64,000 bases of DNA from Pseudomonas sp. R84 (GTDB taxonomy: Bacteria; Pseudomonadota; Gammaproteobacteria; Pseudomonadales; Pseudomonadaceae). The stretch spans positions 5,711,001-5,775,000 of the forward strand of contig NZ_CP019426.1 of NCBI RefSeq assembly GCF_009834515.1, read 5' to 3'. A model generated the notes under the pieces. It did no database searches, was not told where the DNA came from, and saw nothing but the letters and a program-made list of their open reading frames with translations. The position numbers were made by a program, and so were the translations under genes. Below are positions 41,101 to 48,424 of this stretch, one piece after another; positions within the stretch are counted from its first letter, which is position 1; the number at the start of each line of letters is the position of its first letter.

Positions 41101-41616
41101 TATGACGTGCATCTCGCCAGCAACTCGATCGTTCGTCTTTCGACACCAGGCGCCACGGCAAAAACCGCCGACGCCTCCATCTGGAATCTGTATACCCGCA
41201 CATTGAAAGAACGGGTCGTGCGCGAAGATATTCAACTGGAGGGCAACCGCCTGCACATCGCCAGCGTGACCATCGAATTGCCCGAGGTCGACGATGACGC
41301 CCCGGTGGAATCCATCAGCGTGGTGACGTCGGCAGGCAACGTTTATGAAGTCTCCCTGCTGTTTGAAGTGCTTCAGTTGTACGTCATCGATGCCCGTGGG
41401 TATGCCAGTGTCGAAGCGCTGGTGGCCGACATCGATCTGCACCTGCAGCGCAACGAACTGGCGGCGAAAGTTCATGTCACGAACATTGGTTTTGCCCCCG
41501 GGAAATCCGGCACGGTGTTTTACAACTCCGTGAGAAAGTACTGGGGCATCGACAGTGACCCTGTGGCGCGACTCAAGCCGCAAGATCTTCAGATCTCGCC
41601 CGCCGCCAAAGCCTGA
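38125..41616 (+). CDS. Large pore-forming/translocator-like protein with RTX-type repeats (Mcf/FitD-like), component B
   Basis: This 1163-residue protein has a Thr/Asp/Ala-rich N-terminus (about 1-50), a helical region (50-310), and a long Gly/Ala/Val-rich hydrophobic stretch (about 317-362). The stretch is followed by VVDDIDDYIELTFEERMRSG, reminiscent of the TcdA/TcdB-type pore domain also reported in Mcf and FitD. Degenerate RTX-like units follow (GSGNDRVIG near 506, GGDKNDAFY 533, GGAGSDTLA 563, TGAGDDTIA 647, GGSGADRYY 665), then about 450 residues of predicted beta-rich sequence. There is no signal peptide. AAAGGA precedes the ATG. Gene context suggests it delivers the A proteins; that role is inference. 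Confidence 0.55.
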   Translation: MSKMLSPPLQMSSVSPIQVTPVSASDNAHAPAAGTLNAATPATDTDTDAGASWRRTLKSLDKHFGPLRIGEVMTSRVELQAMGATINGQPISPANAGLQRADQAFLDGLNFDADKVQARLKSVNIADSGEAAMLFYEIACKRSVDAAPLFVADTVIDPGSAMDRLNQLGKAAQKLDIHRVDALANAPGWISKNKSYLMSGAGVGMQAFGIYSGYRAMIDAIKAGEKLEALFQGGSIAAEFGSLIIERGLAKGGEYMLRNGGNTLKYFPRTSVGKYMSRGAGMFASAITLPFDITDAVKSFNAAAASQGKVAQDHYVSGGLSVAGASISLVLGVAALAGFGSVAGPVGLVAAGLLIAASIIYQAARVVDDIDDYIELTFEERMRSGWFAFTGKELDKEVMDRFKLSKGFDDYQKQLDVSAKDMLQGAYKHSIEHVINGAFQVELKPVKLWRYRWDESAGEQPFKLDSQAAIVEGDDVIDAGNGLPAGLKGKISGSAGDDKGVFWRLGSGNDRVIGVGNKPNLFTYRDDHKALTGGDKNDAFYQDVSEKELNRTGKPAHLSVLDGGAGSDTLAFEGSRPISDTRNIGHDINLHSGKLALRGLDSAVDTVDVAQLTSIENVSTLRRGTSRVTGNAEANRITANGYDRISTGAGDDTIAIYGLDCRVEGGSGADRYYIASSNARTTLVEDGEQSSLIEFGWPADIIQRWQIIGTSLVVSSLRGKDGDDPEHELTVENVYQWIDGKRQLKNDQFTFRTQDGFELLAQLPRQLDDASTHTIEPAVTVIGQPAPAVHIVNGGTVEIAEEGMKRHYVSRTARPVAFVARRNTAETSRSVFLAYNDADIVDALLTYEVEVRKGVSGNTHLYYRDINLSVLLPSKVLTFKSVVQPLSAATGYSGRNSLKVTTPQLMQDVVLIMQDQVSYRLQVPQMDYEDDAKNPGTRVRSTRSFLKRRNGSYRFVRPLASVKPALTAQPSRITIEAGSHTGIYVLEGQSSTYDVHLASNSIVRLSTPGATAKTADASIWNLYTRTLKERVVREDIQLEGNRLHIASVTIELPEVDDDAPVESISVVTSAGNVYEVSLLFEVLQLYVIDARGYASVEALVADIDLHLQRNELAAKVHVTNIGFAPGKSGTVFYNSVRKYWGIDSDPVARLKPQDLQISPAAKA

Positions 41617-41638
41617 GCGGCCAGACGCCAATAACTGA

Positions 41639-41670
41639 GCGTCGGTGTGAGTGGATACTCACACCGACGC
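41639..41670 (+). terminator. Perfect 14-bp hairpin between components B and A2
   Basis: GCGTCGGTGTGAGT-GGAT-ACTCACACCGACGC is a flawless inverted repeat starting 23 bases after the B stop. It lacks a T-tract (ATGTTCAATT follows), so it may act as an attenuator, processing site or mRNA stabiliser that sets the A:B ratio rather than a full stop. Confidence 0.6.
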
Positions 41671-41676
41671 ATGTTC

Positions 41677-41717
41677 AATTCAGCCAATGGATGGCTGACG
41701 AATCCACAGGGAGTGAC
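41677..41717 (+). repeat. Leader direct repeat, copy 1 (before A2)
   Basis: A 41-bp leader starting AATTCAGCCAATGGATGGCT and ending GGGAGTGAC sits just before the A2 ATG. It is about 35/41 identical to the sequence before A3 (43701-43741), marking the duplication boundary; it includes the ribosome-binding site. Confidence 0.8.
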
Positions 41718-41722
41718 AGCCG

Positions 41723-43696
41723 ATGCGACAAAAACCGGGCCCACGGCCCAAGTCTCCCCCCGTCGAGTCCTCGACCCGCGCATCGCCGCCGCGAGACCGC
41801 TCAACCGACACCCCGCTGCTGCCTGCCCGCGGCAGCGCGCTCTCGCCCGATGTGCCCTCGTCGCCGAAACGACCGCGCCAGGATGAGCCGGGCACGTCCC
41901 GATCAATCTCCCGGGCAATCGAAGTCAGCACTTCACCGGTTACCGGCACGGACACGCGATTTTTTTCGGCAAGTTCACTTGAGGATTACGCCCATCCGTA
42001 CTTCGGCGACATGCCAGCGCCGAATGCGGCCGGCCTGCGCAGTTACCTCGCCAGGGACTGGGTCGATGTGCAACTCCCCGGCACTGAGGGCAGGCATCAC
42101 GTGTGTGTCCAATACGATGCGCAACTCAAAACGTACCGGGTCATGTCGTTCAGGGTTTTAGCGCCGGGCCCGCCGGTTTATCGAACGATCCACGACAATC
42201 TCTGGAGCCTGGATCGCCACCTGACTTATCTCAATGCCGACGATTATTCATTTTCCGCACAAGCCAGCGCCGATGGGCTTCATGAATTTCGTCGCCGGTC
42301 CTCGAGCGAAGAATTGCCGACCTTGGGTTACGCCTACAAGGATCAAAGCCATCACTGGATCGCCGTCGACCCGACGCGAGCAAGCACTCCGATGCCGCCA
42401 GCACTGAAGCTCGCACACTGGACCGATCAGGACATTCAGCAGATGTACATCGTGGATGACGCGCGTCTGGCTGACTTCCGCGAGCAGGCACAAACGTCCG
42501 GCCAGCCACCGTCGTGGGCGCTGCGAGCGCAGAACACCGAAGACTACCAACATGTCGCCGAATCACTGAAGTGGCGGCATCCACTGCTGACATTCGCACA
42601 GCGCCTGACGTTACTGCGCAGCTATAACCTGAGCAAAGCCCAGTTGCGCCAGCTTCGCACAGAACTGATCAACGGCCAGGTGCCGCAGTGGGCGGAACAA
42701 CATAAACGGCTCACCCTCGACACGAGCAATGAACAGCGTTTCAAACTGATCGGCGAAGAATTGGAAAACTATGTTCAAGACTTGCGAACCCAAGGGCTGG
42801 CGCTCAATCATCATTGGCCTGCCAGCCGCTACAGCGAGGCTTTTTTAGCCGACTATGCGACCCACCTCGGCTACCAGCGAACCCGGCACAACATGCTGTA
42901 CCGCACCGACATCCCGGCGATGTTCCGAGGCGAAACCCGCATACCGTTCGAATTGGCCCGGGACGGCCGGATGATGTACCGCAAAGGCAATCCCACGGGT
43001 ACCACGAACAAGCGTGCGTTGAGTGCAACGTTCGGACTGCATGACGCCACCGCCTACGCGGCGACCAAGGGCGGCTTCTATCACGAGCTGCATTACAACT
43101 CGCAGGCCAATCGTTTTCCCGGCGTGAATCCGCAGTCGTCCAAAGGACGTAGCGGGGAGTCTTCCGATTCGGGCGGCAGTTCGGTGTCGGAGGGCAAACG
43201 AACCGGCGACGAGGCCGACTCCGACAGTTCTTTTGTTTTCGATGATTCGAAAGGCTATGAGTCCAGACGTCGCCAGCAAACGACATCCTTTGTCTACGCC
43301 ATCGATACCCGAGGCCTGGAAGTGGTGCCGGGGGCGGAGAACAAGGCGTTCAATCCCGGCAATGGCAAGTTTCTCTTCGATGATATGGAAGGACATATCT
43401 CCACACCTACACGCGGCATCAGCGCCGAGCGGATCTGGCTGGTGCGTTCCGACCTGACGAGCGCTGCCAGAGTCAACGATGTACTGGCGCAAGCGGGTGA
43501 CCGTGTAGCGTCTATTGAGCAGGCCACCTGGGCGGGAACCGACAGTCGAGCCGCCGGGCACTTTGGCAGTAACGCTTATGACAGCCTGATCGACGAAATC
43601 AAAGGTTCAGGCGGCGTGATACTGGATCTGCCCAAAGGCGACACGACGTTCGCTAATGACATCACCTGGCCGGTTGCCGAGCATGACCGGCCTTGA
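41723..43696 (+). CDS. Putative ADP-ribosyltransferase toxin component A2
   Basis: This 657-residue paralogue of A1 and A3 begins MRQKPGPRPKSPPVESSTRA. The Pro/Ser-rich head (1-90) is divergent, and the middle domain carries LAHWTDQDIQQMY, LRSYNLSKAQLRQL and VPQWAEQHKRLT. The catalytic-type motifs are LYRTD with R394, SATF 434-437, FVYAIDTRGLEVVP and E556 in DDMEGHIS before ISAERIWLV. A Ser/Asp/Glu-rich insert (about 476-508) lies between motifs two and three. GGGAG precedes the ATG. It is closer to A3 than to A1 (shared QAGDR, TWAGTD and TWPVAEH in the tail). Function as an ADP-ribosyltransferase is inferred. Confidence 0.6.
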   Translation: MRQKPGPRPKSPPVESSTRASPPRDRSTDTPLLPARGSALSPDVPSSPKRPRQDEPGTSRSISRAIEVSTSPVTGTDTRFFSASSLEDYAHPYFGDMPAPNAAGLRSYLARDWVDVQLPGTEGRHHVCVQYDAQLKTYRVMSFRVLAPGPPVYRTIHDNLWSLDRHLTYLNADDYSFSAQASADGLHEFRRRSSSEELPTLGYAYKDQSHHWIAVDPTRASTPMPPALKLAHWTDQDIQQMYIVDDARLADFREQAQTSGQPPSWALRAQNTEDYQHVAESLKWRHPLLTFAQRLTLLRSYNLSKAQLRQLRTELINGQVPQWAEQHKRLTLDTSNEQRFKLIGEELENYVQDLRTQGLALNHHWPASRYSEAFLADYATHLGYQRTRHNMLYRTDIPAMFRGETRIPFELARDGRMMYRKGNPTGTTNKRALSATFGLHDATAYAATKGGFYHELHYNSQANRFPGVNPQSSKGRSGESSDSGGSSVSEGKRTGDEADSDSSFVFDDSKGYESRRRQQTTSFVYAIDTRGLEVVPGAENKAFNPGNGKFLFDDMEGHISTPTRGISAERIWLVRSDLTSAARVNDVLAQAGDRVASIEQATWAGTDSRAAGHFGSNAYDSLIDEIKGSGGVILDLPKGDTTFANDITWPVAEHDRP

Positions 43697-43700
43697 ACAC

Positions 43701-43741
43701 AATTCAGCCAAGGGATGGCTGACTCAATCACATGGAGTGAC
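43701..43741 (+). repeat. Leader direct repeat, copy 2 (before A3)
   Basis: Starts AATTCAGCCAAGGGATGGCT and ends TGGAGTGAC, 4 bases after the A2 stop. It matches copy 1 at about 35 of 41 positions and, like it, leads straight into an ATG for MRQKPGP. Confidence 0.8.
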
Positions 43742-43745
43742 TTTT

Positions 43746-45722
43746 ATGCGCCAGAAACCCGGGCCTCTGCGCCCCTCCCCTACAACTGAAATACCCGGCA
43801 CATCGACACCCAGCCCTGCGCCCTACGATCGGCCATTCGATCTGGATTCACGTTTGCCTGGCCGCCTCAGAACGGCCAGTTCGAGCGAGTTACCGGGCAT
43901 GAACACCGACGGTTCTCCCAGCAGCACCGCGAGCGTCGAGCCCAGCATTACGATTACACGGATGCCCGATGCGCAGACGCCTGCGCGTTCGCCAACAACA
44001 TCGCCTCTGGAACCGTACTTCCAGCATGTCGACGCCTCTTTGCCCCACGAGGCAGACGGACTGAAGACCTACAAAGGGCGACAGTTCGCGGACGTCGCCA
44101 ACGAAGATGGATCAGCCTCCGGGCTGACGGTGATGGTGGCATTCCACGATTTGATCAAGACCTGGCGGGCCAGGTTGCCCAGTGAGCGGACTCCCTCAGG
44201 GCCACCGCTTTATCGAGTGTCCGACAGTAATCTCTGGAGCCTGAAGAAACCCATTGAATACTATGACCCCCGGCAATACGTCCCGTCTCATACCGCCGAT
44301 GCACAAGGGTACTACTCCGTTCACCAACAGGTGGCGTTGCAGCACTCCGGCCCGTATGGCAATTGGACTGAATTCAAAGTAACGGCCAGAGATGCAGGTT
44401 TCGCCTTCACCGATGAAAAAAGGCGTTTGATTCGCGTTGATCCCATTGAGGCACGGGGAGACAGCGCCATTCCCTTGAAACTGGCACATTGGAGCGATGG
44501 CGATATCTGGAGCGTCTATCGCCTGGAAGGTGCGCAGGCCCTGGCATTTCGAATCGAAGCTGAATCTTCAGGAAAAGCACCCGACTGGGCCACGCGCTAC
44601 AACGAACCGGATATCCACACCTTTTTGACCGACTCACTGAGATGGTCTTATCCGCAAAAAACCAAAGATGAGCGTTCGCAAATCCTGCGCAGCTACAACT
44701 TGAGCATTGCTCAGCAAAACCGCCTGCGACTGGACATGGAGCACGGCCACTTCCCTGAATGGGCCGAACACCACAAACGATTGACTCAGAACACGCTGGA
44801 TGACAAGCGGTTTGCCCTGATAGCACAAGAACTGGGCCCTTTCAGTCTCAGACTCCGAGAGGAAGGCGAAAGCTATACCTATGACTTGCCTCCCGTCGAA
44901 CAACGTTATGAGGAAAGCTTCCTGAAAGGCTATCTGGAACATGCCGGCTACCAGCGCAATCAGCATGACTATCTTTACCGAACAGACATCCCGGCCATGT
45001 TCCGCGCTGATATGCGAACGCCTTTTGAACTGGCTCGAGACAAACGCTTGGTAAAGTTGAGGGGCAACCCTTCTGACTCCACGACCAAATCGGCTTTCAG
45101 CGCGACCTTCGGTGCAGCCAATGGTTTGACCTACATGGGGTTTGATTACTATTCCAACCCTCGGCACTACAACAGCCAGGCCAACCGCTATCCGGGGCAT
45201 TTCTCTGACAGTGATTCGTCGAGCGGAAACCGACACAGTTCGGCTAACGAATCAGAAACATCGTTTGAAATGGACAACTCGCGCGACTATCCATTGCTCC
45301 GACGCAGACAACTGCTTGGCTTCCTTTATGTCATCGACACGCGCGGCATCGAAGTGGTACCCCGGGTGGAAAATATCTACCTGAACGACAGGGATTTTGA
45401 CGGGGATGTACTGGAGGGTCGAATATCAATGCCGACGCGAGGTATCAGCGCAGAACGGATCTGGCTGGTGAGTTCGGACCTGAGCCGCGCGGCCAGAGTC
45501 GAGGATATTTTAGTGCAGGCCGGTGACCGCGCTGAGGCGATCGAGAAAGCCACGTGGGCGGGAACCGATGCGTACGACGCCTACACGCATGGGACCACGC
45601 CTTATGACGACTTGATAAATCAGATAGCCCGCTCCGGTGGCGTCGTGTTGACGTTGGCCAAAGGCAAAAACACATTTTCCAACGATGTGACCTGGCCCGT
45701 GGCCGAACATTACCGAGCGTGA
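43746..45722 (+). CDS. Putative ADP-ribosyltransferase toxin component A3
   Basis: This 658-residue paralogue starts MRQKPGPLRPSPTTEIPGTS. The frame is open 30 codons upstream, but ATG 43746 behind GGAGTGAC matches A2. Motifs are GRQFADVANEDG, LAHWSDGDIWSVY, LRSYNLSIAQQNRL, FPEWAEHHKRLT, LYRTD with R412, SATF 452-455, FLYVIDTRGIEVVP and E557 in VLEGRIS before ISAERIWLV. The residue two before this Glu is Val, where A1 and A2 have Asp, so acceptor specificity may differ. The Ser/Asp/Glu-rich insert is at about 487-512. Last gene of the run, ended by a strong terminator. Confidence 0.6.
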   Translation: MRQKPGPLRPSPTTEIPGTSTPSPAPYDRPFDLDSRLPGRLRTASSSELPGMNTDGSPSSTASVEPSITITRMPDAQTPARSPTTSPLEPYFQHVDASLPHEADGLKTYKGRQFADVANEDGSASGLTVMVAFHDLIKTWRARLPSERTPSGPPLYRVSDSNLWSLKKPIEYYDPRQYVPSHTADAQGYYSVHQQVALQHSGPYGNWTEFKVTARDAGFAFTDEKRRLIRVDPIEARGDSAIPLKLAHWSDGDIWSVYRLEGAQALAFRIEAESSGKAPDWATRYNEPDIHTFLTDSLRWSYPQKTKDERSQILRSYNLSIAQQNRLRLDMEHGHFPEWAEHHKRLTQNTLDDKRFALIAQELGPFSLRLREEGESYTYDLPPVEQRYEESFLKGYLEHAGYQRNQHDYLYRTDIPAMFRADMRTPFELARDKRLVKLRGNPSDSTTKSAFSATFGAANGLTYMGFDYYSNPRHYNSQANRYPGHFSDSDSSSGNRHSSANESETSFEMDNSRDYPLLRRRQLLGFLYVIDTRGIEVVPRVENIYLNDRDFDGDVLEGRISMPTRGISAERIWLVSSDLSRAARVEDILVQAGDRAEAIEKATWAGTDAYDAYTHGTTPYDDLINQIARSGGVVLTLAKGKNTFSNDVTWPVAEHYRA

Positions 45723-45761
45723 AAAAGGCGCCATTCATTTTAGTGATGAATGGCGCCTTTT
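45723..45761 (+). terminator. Bidirectional intrinsic terminator after A3
   Basis: AAAA-GGCGCCATTCAT-(7 nt)-ATGAATGGCGCC-TTTT is a perfect 12-bp stem with A/T runs on both sides, placed between convergent genes. It ends the A1-B-A2-A3 transcript and also that of the minus-strand gene at 45781. Confidence 0.92.
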
Positions 45762-45780
45762 ACTGAACAGCGGATTTACG

Positions 45781-46341
45781 CTACTTGATTACCTTGATCA
45801 CGAATTTTGCGGGTTTGTTATTGAACGCATTATGCTCCGTCTGATTGGGGTCTTTGTTCAGGAAGGTGCTCATACCGCTGCTTGTATTTCGATATAAAGG
45901 CTTGTCATTCGGCTCGCTGTTCAACTCGAGATACGCCGGACCCGGTTCGATATGCCGCAGAGAAGCCTTGCTCACACCATAGGTACTGAATGAAAAGTAC
46001 TGCACGGGGGCACTGGTGCTGGCCAACAGGTTATGTGTCTTGTCCTCAATGAATAACCGTGCGCCATCGAACGTCCCCGACTGCACAAGGCTGATGGCAT
46101 ATTGGTCGCCCTGAGGGACGAACTTCAACAACAGCGGTTTATCCTCCTCATGGTCGGCCAGCGTTATGAAACTGGAAACCCGCAGATCTGCCAGCCCTAC
46201 TTCGGCATCCAGTTTTTCGCTCTGGGTTATGCGCAGGTCGCGCAGAACCTGCTGCAGACGTTGTTGATTAAGCACCACGGGGCGGCCATCAAGATAAAGA
46301 TGCGCCGTGAATGCGTTGCTGTTTATGTTTGCTAAAGACAT
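45781..46341 (-). CDS. Unknown protein next to toxin-like cluster
   Basis: This 186-residue soluble protein starts MSLANINSNAFTAHLYLDGR (ATG 46341 preceded by AGGTGGG). I recognise no domain. It seems beta-rich with a basic C-terminus (NKPAKFVIKVIK). It lacks a signal peptide. It converges on the toxin-like run and pairs with the small gene at 46414, so it could be an accessory, delivery or immunity protein; nothing in the sequence proves this. Confidence 0.6.
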   Translation of the reverse strand: MSLANINSNAFTAHLYLDGRPVVLNQQRLQQVLRDLRITQSEKLDAEVGLADLRVSSFITLADHEEDKPLLLKFVPQGDQYAISLVQSGTFDGARLFIEDKTHNLLASTSAPVQYFSFSTYGVSKASLRHIEPGPAYLELNSEPNDKPLYRNTSSGMSTFLNKDPNQTEHNAFNNKPAKFVIKVIK

Positions 46342-46413
46342 TAAGTTGCCCACCTGTAAACGCCCTGTCATCACCAGATTGCAACGACAGGCAAAGTTGA
46401 AAAAGGGAAATGA

Positions 46414-46629
46414 TCAGACGGCGATAGCGGCGGTTACCGACATCCGCGAAACATCACCGACGGGGACTTTTTCAGATTTTCGTTTACGCCGGGCCAACAC
46501 CATCCGGTCGGCATACGTTGAGGCAGCTTCAATGACGTGGTCGACGTTATGGTCAGTTTCGGCATGTTTCAAAATATACTTGCCGGCGATGTCATCCCAA
46601 AACGCCCGTTCATCTTCATAGACAGTCAT
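46414..46629 (-). CDS. Small unknown protein upstream of the 45781 gene
   Basis: This 71-residue protein starts MTVYEDERAFWDDIAGKYIL at ATG 46629, behind AAGGATAAACAC. It contains a helical stretch (HNVDHVIEAASTYADRMVLA) and a basic run (ARRKRKSEKVP). I do not recognise it. It is the first of two minus-strand genes, with 72 bp between them; a regulator or adaptor is possible but unproven. Confidence 0.5.
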   Translation of the reverse strand: MTVYEDERAFWDDIAGKYILKHAETDHNVDHVIEAASTYADRMVLARRKRKSEKVPVGDVSRMSVTAAIAV

Positions 46630-46654
46630 GTGTTTATCCTTGTTGTTATTCAAA

Positions 46655-46676
46655 TTGCCCGCGTCCTGCGGGGCAA
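46655..46676 (-). terminator. Possible terminator after the LON-domain gene
   Basis: On the minus strand TTGCCCCGC and GCGGGCAA pair (one bulge) around a short loop, followed by a weak T-rich stretch, about 70 bases after the LON-gene stop. Confidence 0.3.
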
Positions 46677-46744
46677 CTTGAAGTTAAGACAAAGACAACA
46701 GCAAGACAATGCTGGCAACGTCGGCCAGTTAATTCAAAGTACAA

Positions 46745-47335
46745 CTAGGCAAACAGCTCGCCTTGCAACTCATCTAGCAATGCCTGAATCGCATCCAGCC
46801 GCTGTTGTGGGTCGTCGAGTTGCAGCAGATCGACCTTGTCCTCTTCGGCGAATGGCAGCAGATAGGCCAACTGATTGGCCAGCGACTGCTGACCGAGCGC
46901 ATCCGTGCCCATGTTCAGCGCTTCAACCATCGGATGCTCGGCCAAGGCTTTGAGCAGCGCCACCAGGTCAGCGTCTTCGTCCTGTAGCGGTTGCTCGGGT
47001 TCGTCATCCAGCCACTCGACATCGGCGAGGATCAACTGATCGCGCTGCACTTCGGTACGCAACACCTGGAAGCGCCGCCCACCCTGCACGCGAATCCCCA
47101 ACAAGCCATTGTCCTGCTGCTGGAAATCAGTAATCCGTGCTTCGCAGCCGACCAGCGCGAAACCCTCAGGCGCGACACCGACTTCGTGGCCGTCAAGGAT
47201 GCACACCACGCCGAAGCCACCACCCTGTTTCATGCAGCGGCCGATCATGTCGAGGTAACGCGCCTCGAAGATCTGCAGATCGAGGTTGCAGCCGGGAAAC
47301 AGCACTGTGTTCAACGGGAAAAGCGGCAGACTCAT
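46745..47335 (-). CDS. LON peptidase substrate-binding domain protein
   Basis: This 196-residue protein consists only of a Lon N-terminal (PUA-like) domain: LPLFPLNTVLFPGCNLDLQI, IFEARYLDMI and a helical C-terminal part. There is no ATPase or protease domain. Such stand-alone LON proteins are common in Pseudomonas and have no assigned role. ATG 47335 is chosen because AAGGAA lies 6 bases upstream; the ATG at 47341 abuts that site. It follows lrgB by 10 bp. Confidence 0.88.
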   Translation of the reverse strand: MSLPLFPLNTVLFPGCNLDLQIFEARYLDMIGRCMKQGGGFGVVCILDGHEVGVAPEGFALVGCEARITDFQQQDNGLLGIRVQGGRRFQVLRTEVQRDQLILADVEWLDDEPEQPLQDEDADLVALLKALAEHPMVEALNMGTDALGQQSLANQLAYLLPFAEEDKVDLLQLDDPQQRLDAIQALLDELQGELFA

Positions 47336-47345
47336 AGACATTTCC

Positions 47346-48062
47346 TTACACCACCATCGACACCGCCAACGGCAGGAACACCGCCGTGGCCACGCCCATC
47401 AGACTCATCGCCAGCGCCGCGAAGGCGCCGCACTCATCGTTTTCCTGCATGGCCACCGCCGTGCCGACCGCGTGGGCGGTCATGCCCAGCGCCATGCCTC
47501 GCGCTTCGGGACTGTGCACGCCGAGGCGGGTCAGCAGCGCGGGGCCGAAGATCGCGCCGATCACCCCGGTGATCAGCACGAACACCGCCGCCAGCGCCGC
47601 AACGCCGCCGATTTGTTCGGCCACCAGCATGGCAATCGGCGAGGTCACCGACTTCGGCGCCATGGTCATCAGAATCATGTGCTCGGCACCGAACCACCAG
47701 CCCAGCAGCACGCCCATGCCCGTGGCGACCACCCCGCCTATCACCAGCGTAGTAAAAATCGGCCAGAACAATTGCCGAATACGTCGCAGGTTGAGATACA
47801 GCGGTACCGCCAGCGCCACGGTGGCCGGGCCGAGCAGAATGCTCAGGATCTCGGTGCTCTTGCGGTACTCGGCGTAGGTCAGGCCGCAGCCGACCAGCAC
47901 GCCGATCACCAACAACATGGAGACCAGCACCGGTTGCAGAAAGATCCAGCGGGTTTTCTCGAACGCCGCCAGCACCAGTTGATAGGCACCGAGGGTAATG
48001 CCGATGCCGAACAGCGGGTGATGAATCACCGAAGCCCACGCCCCTTGCCAGTCGAAAAGCAT
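47346..48062 (-). CDS. lrgB: LrgB/CidB family membrane protein
   Basis: This 238-residue inner-membrane protein of about 7-8 helices has the LrgB blocks LLGPATVALAVPLYLN, APKSVTSPIAMLVAEQIGG and the glycine/histidine-rich ARGMALGMTAHAVGTA. The family modulates autolysis or exports small metabolites with its LrgA partner. The start shares one base with the lrgA stop, so the two are coupled. Confidence 0.9.
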   Translation of the reverse strand: MLFDWQGAWASVIHHPLFGIGITLGAYQLVLAAFEKTRWIFLQPVLVSMLLVIGVLVGCGLTYAEYRKSTEILSILLGPATVALAVPLYLNLRRIRQLFWPIFTTLVIGGVVATGMGVLLGWWFGAEHMILMTMAPKSVTSPIAMLVAEQIGGVAALAAVFVLITGVIGAIFGPALLTRLGVHSPEARGMALGMTAHAVGTAVAMQENDECGAFAALAMSLMGVATAVFLPLAVSMVV

Positions 48063-48424
48063 CAGGACTCCTCCGACGCAGGCGCGTGACGTTTGACCAG
48101 GCGCTGCATCAGCACGCCGGCAAAGGCCATCGACAGGATCAACGACAGCACCAGCGCGCCGACAATCGCCCAGAAATCCGCGGCAATGTCGCTCGCATAA
48201 ACCATCACACCCACCGCCGGCGGCACCAGCAGCAATGGCAGATAACGCAGCAGACTGCCGGCCGCGAGATTCAGCGGCTCGCCGACTTCACCGCGAACGA
48301 TCAGGAAGACGAGCAACAGCAACAGACCGATGATCGGCCCTGGCAGTATCGGCAACAGCAAATGATTGAGCGCCGTACCGAGCAATTGAAACAGCACCAG
48401 CAGGGTCAGGCCACGTAGCAACAT
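48062..48424 (-). CDS. lrgA: LrgA/CidA family holin-like protein
   Basis: This 120-residue protein has four membrane helices and starts MLLRGLTLLVLFQLLGTAL. LPGPIIGLLLLLVFLIVRGE is the LrgA signature. It is first in the lrgA-lrgB-LON run and divergent from the MaoC gene. A holin/antiholin role is inherited from the Staphylococcus family and not shown here. Confidence 0.9.
   Translation of the reverse strand: MLLRGLTLLVLFQLLGTALNHLLLPILPGPIIGLLLLLVFLIVRGEVGEPLNLAAGSLLRYLPLLLVPPAVGVMVYASDIAADFWAIVGALVLSLILSMAFAGVLMQRLVKRHAPASEES

Noticed and set aside
36094..45722. Interpretation as a Tc-toxin (TcA/TcB/TcC) or type VI secretion island
   Set aside because: No RHS/YD repeats, TcB/TcC-type sequence, VgrG, PAAR or T6SS structural genes are present.
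36094..46629. Prophage or integrative element
   Set aside because: No integrase, terminase, capsid, transposase, tRNA boundary or flanking direct repeat could be found around the block.
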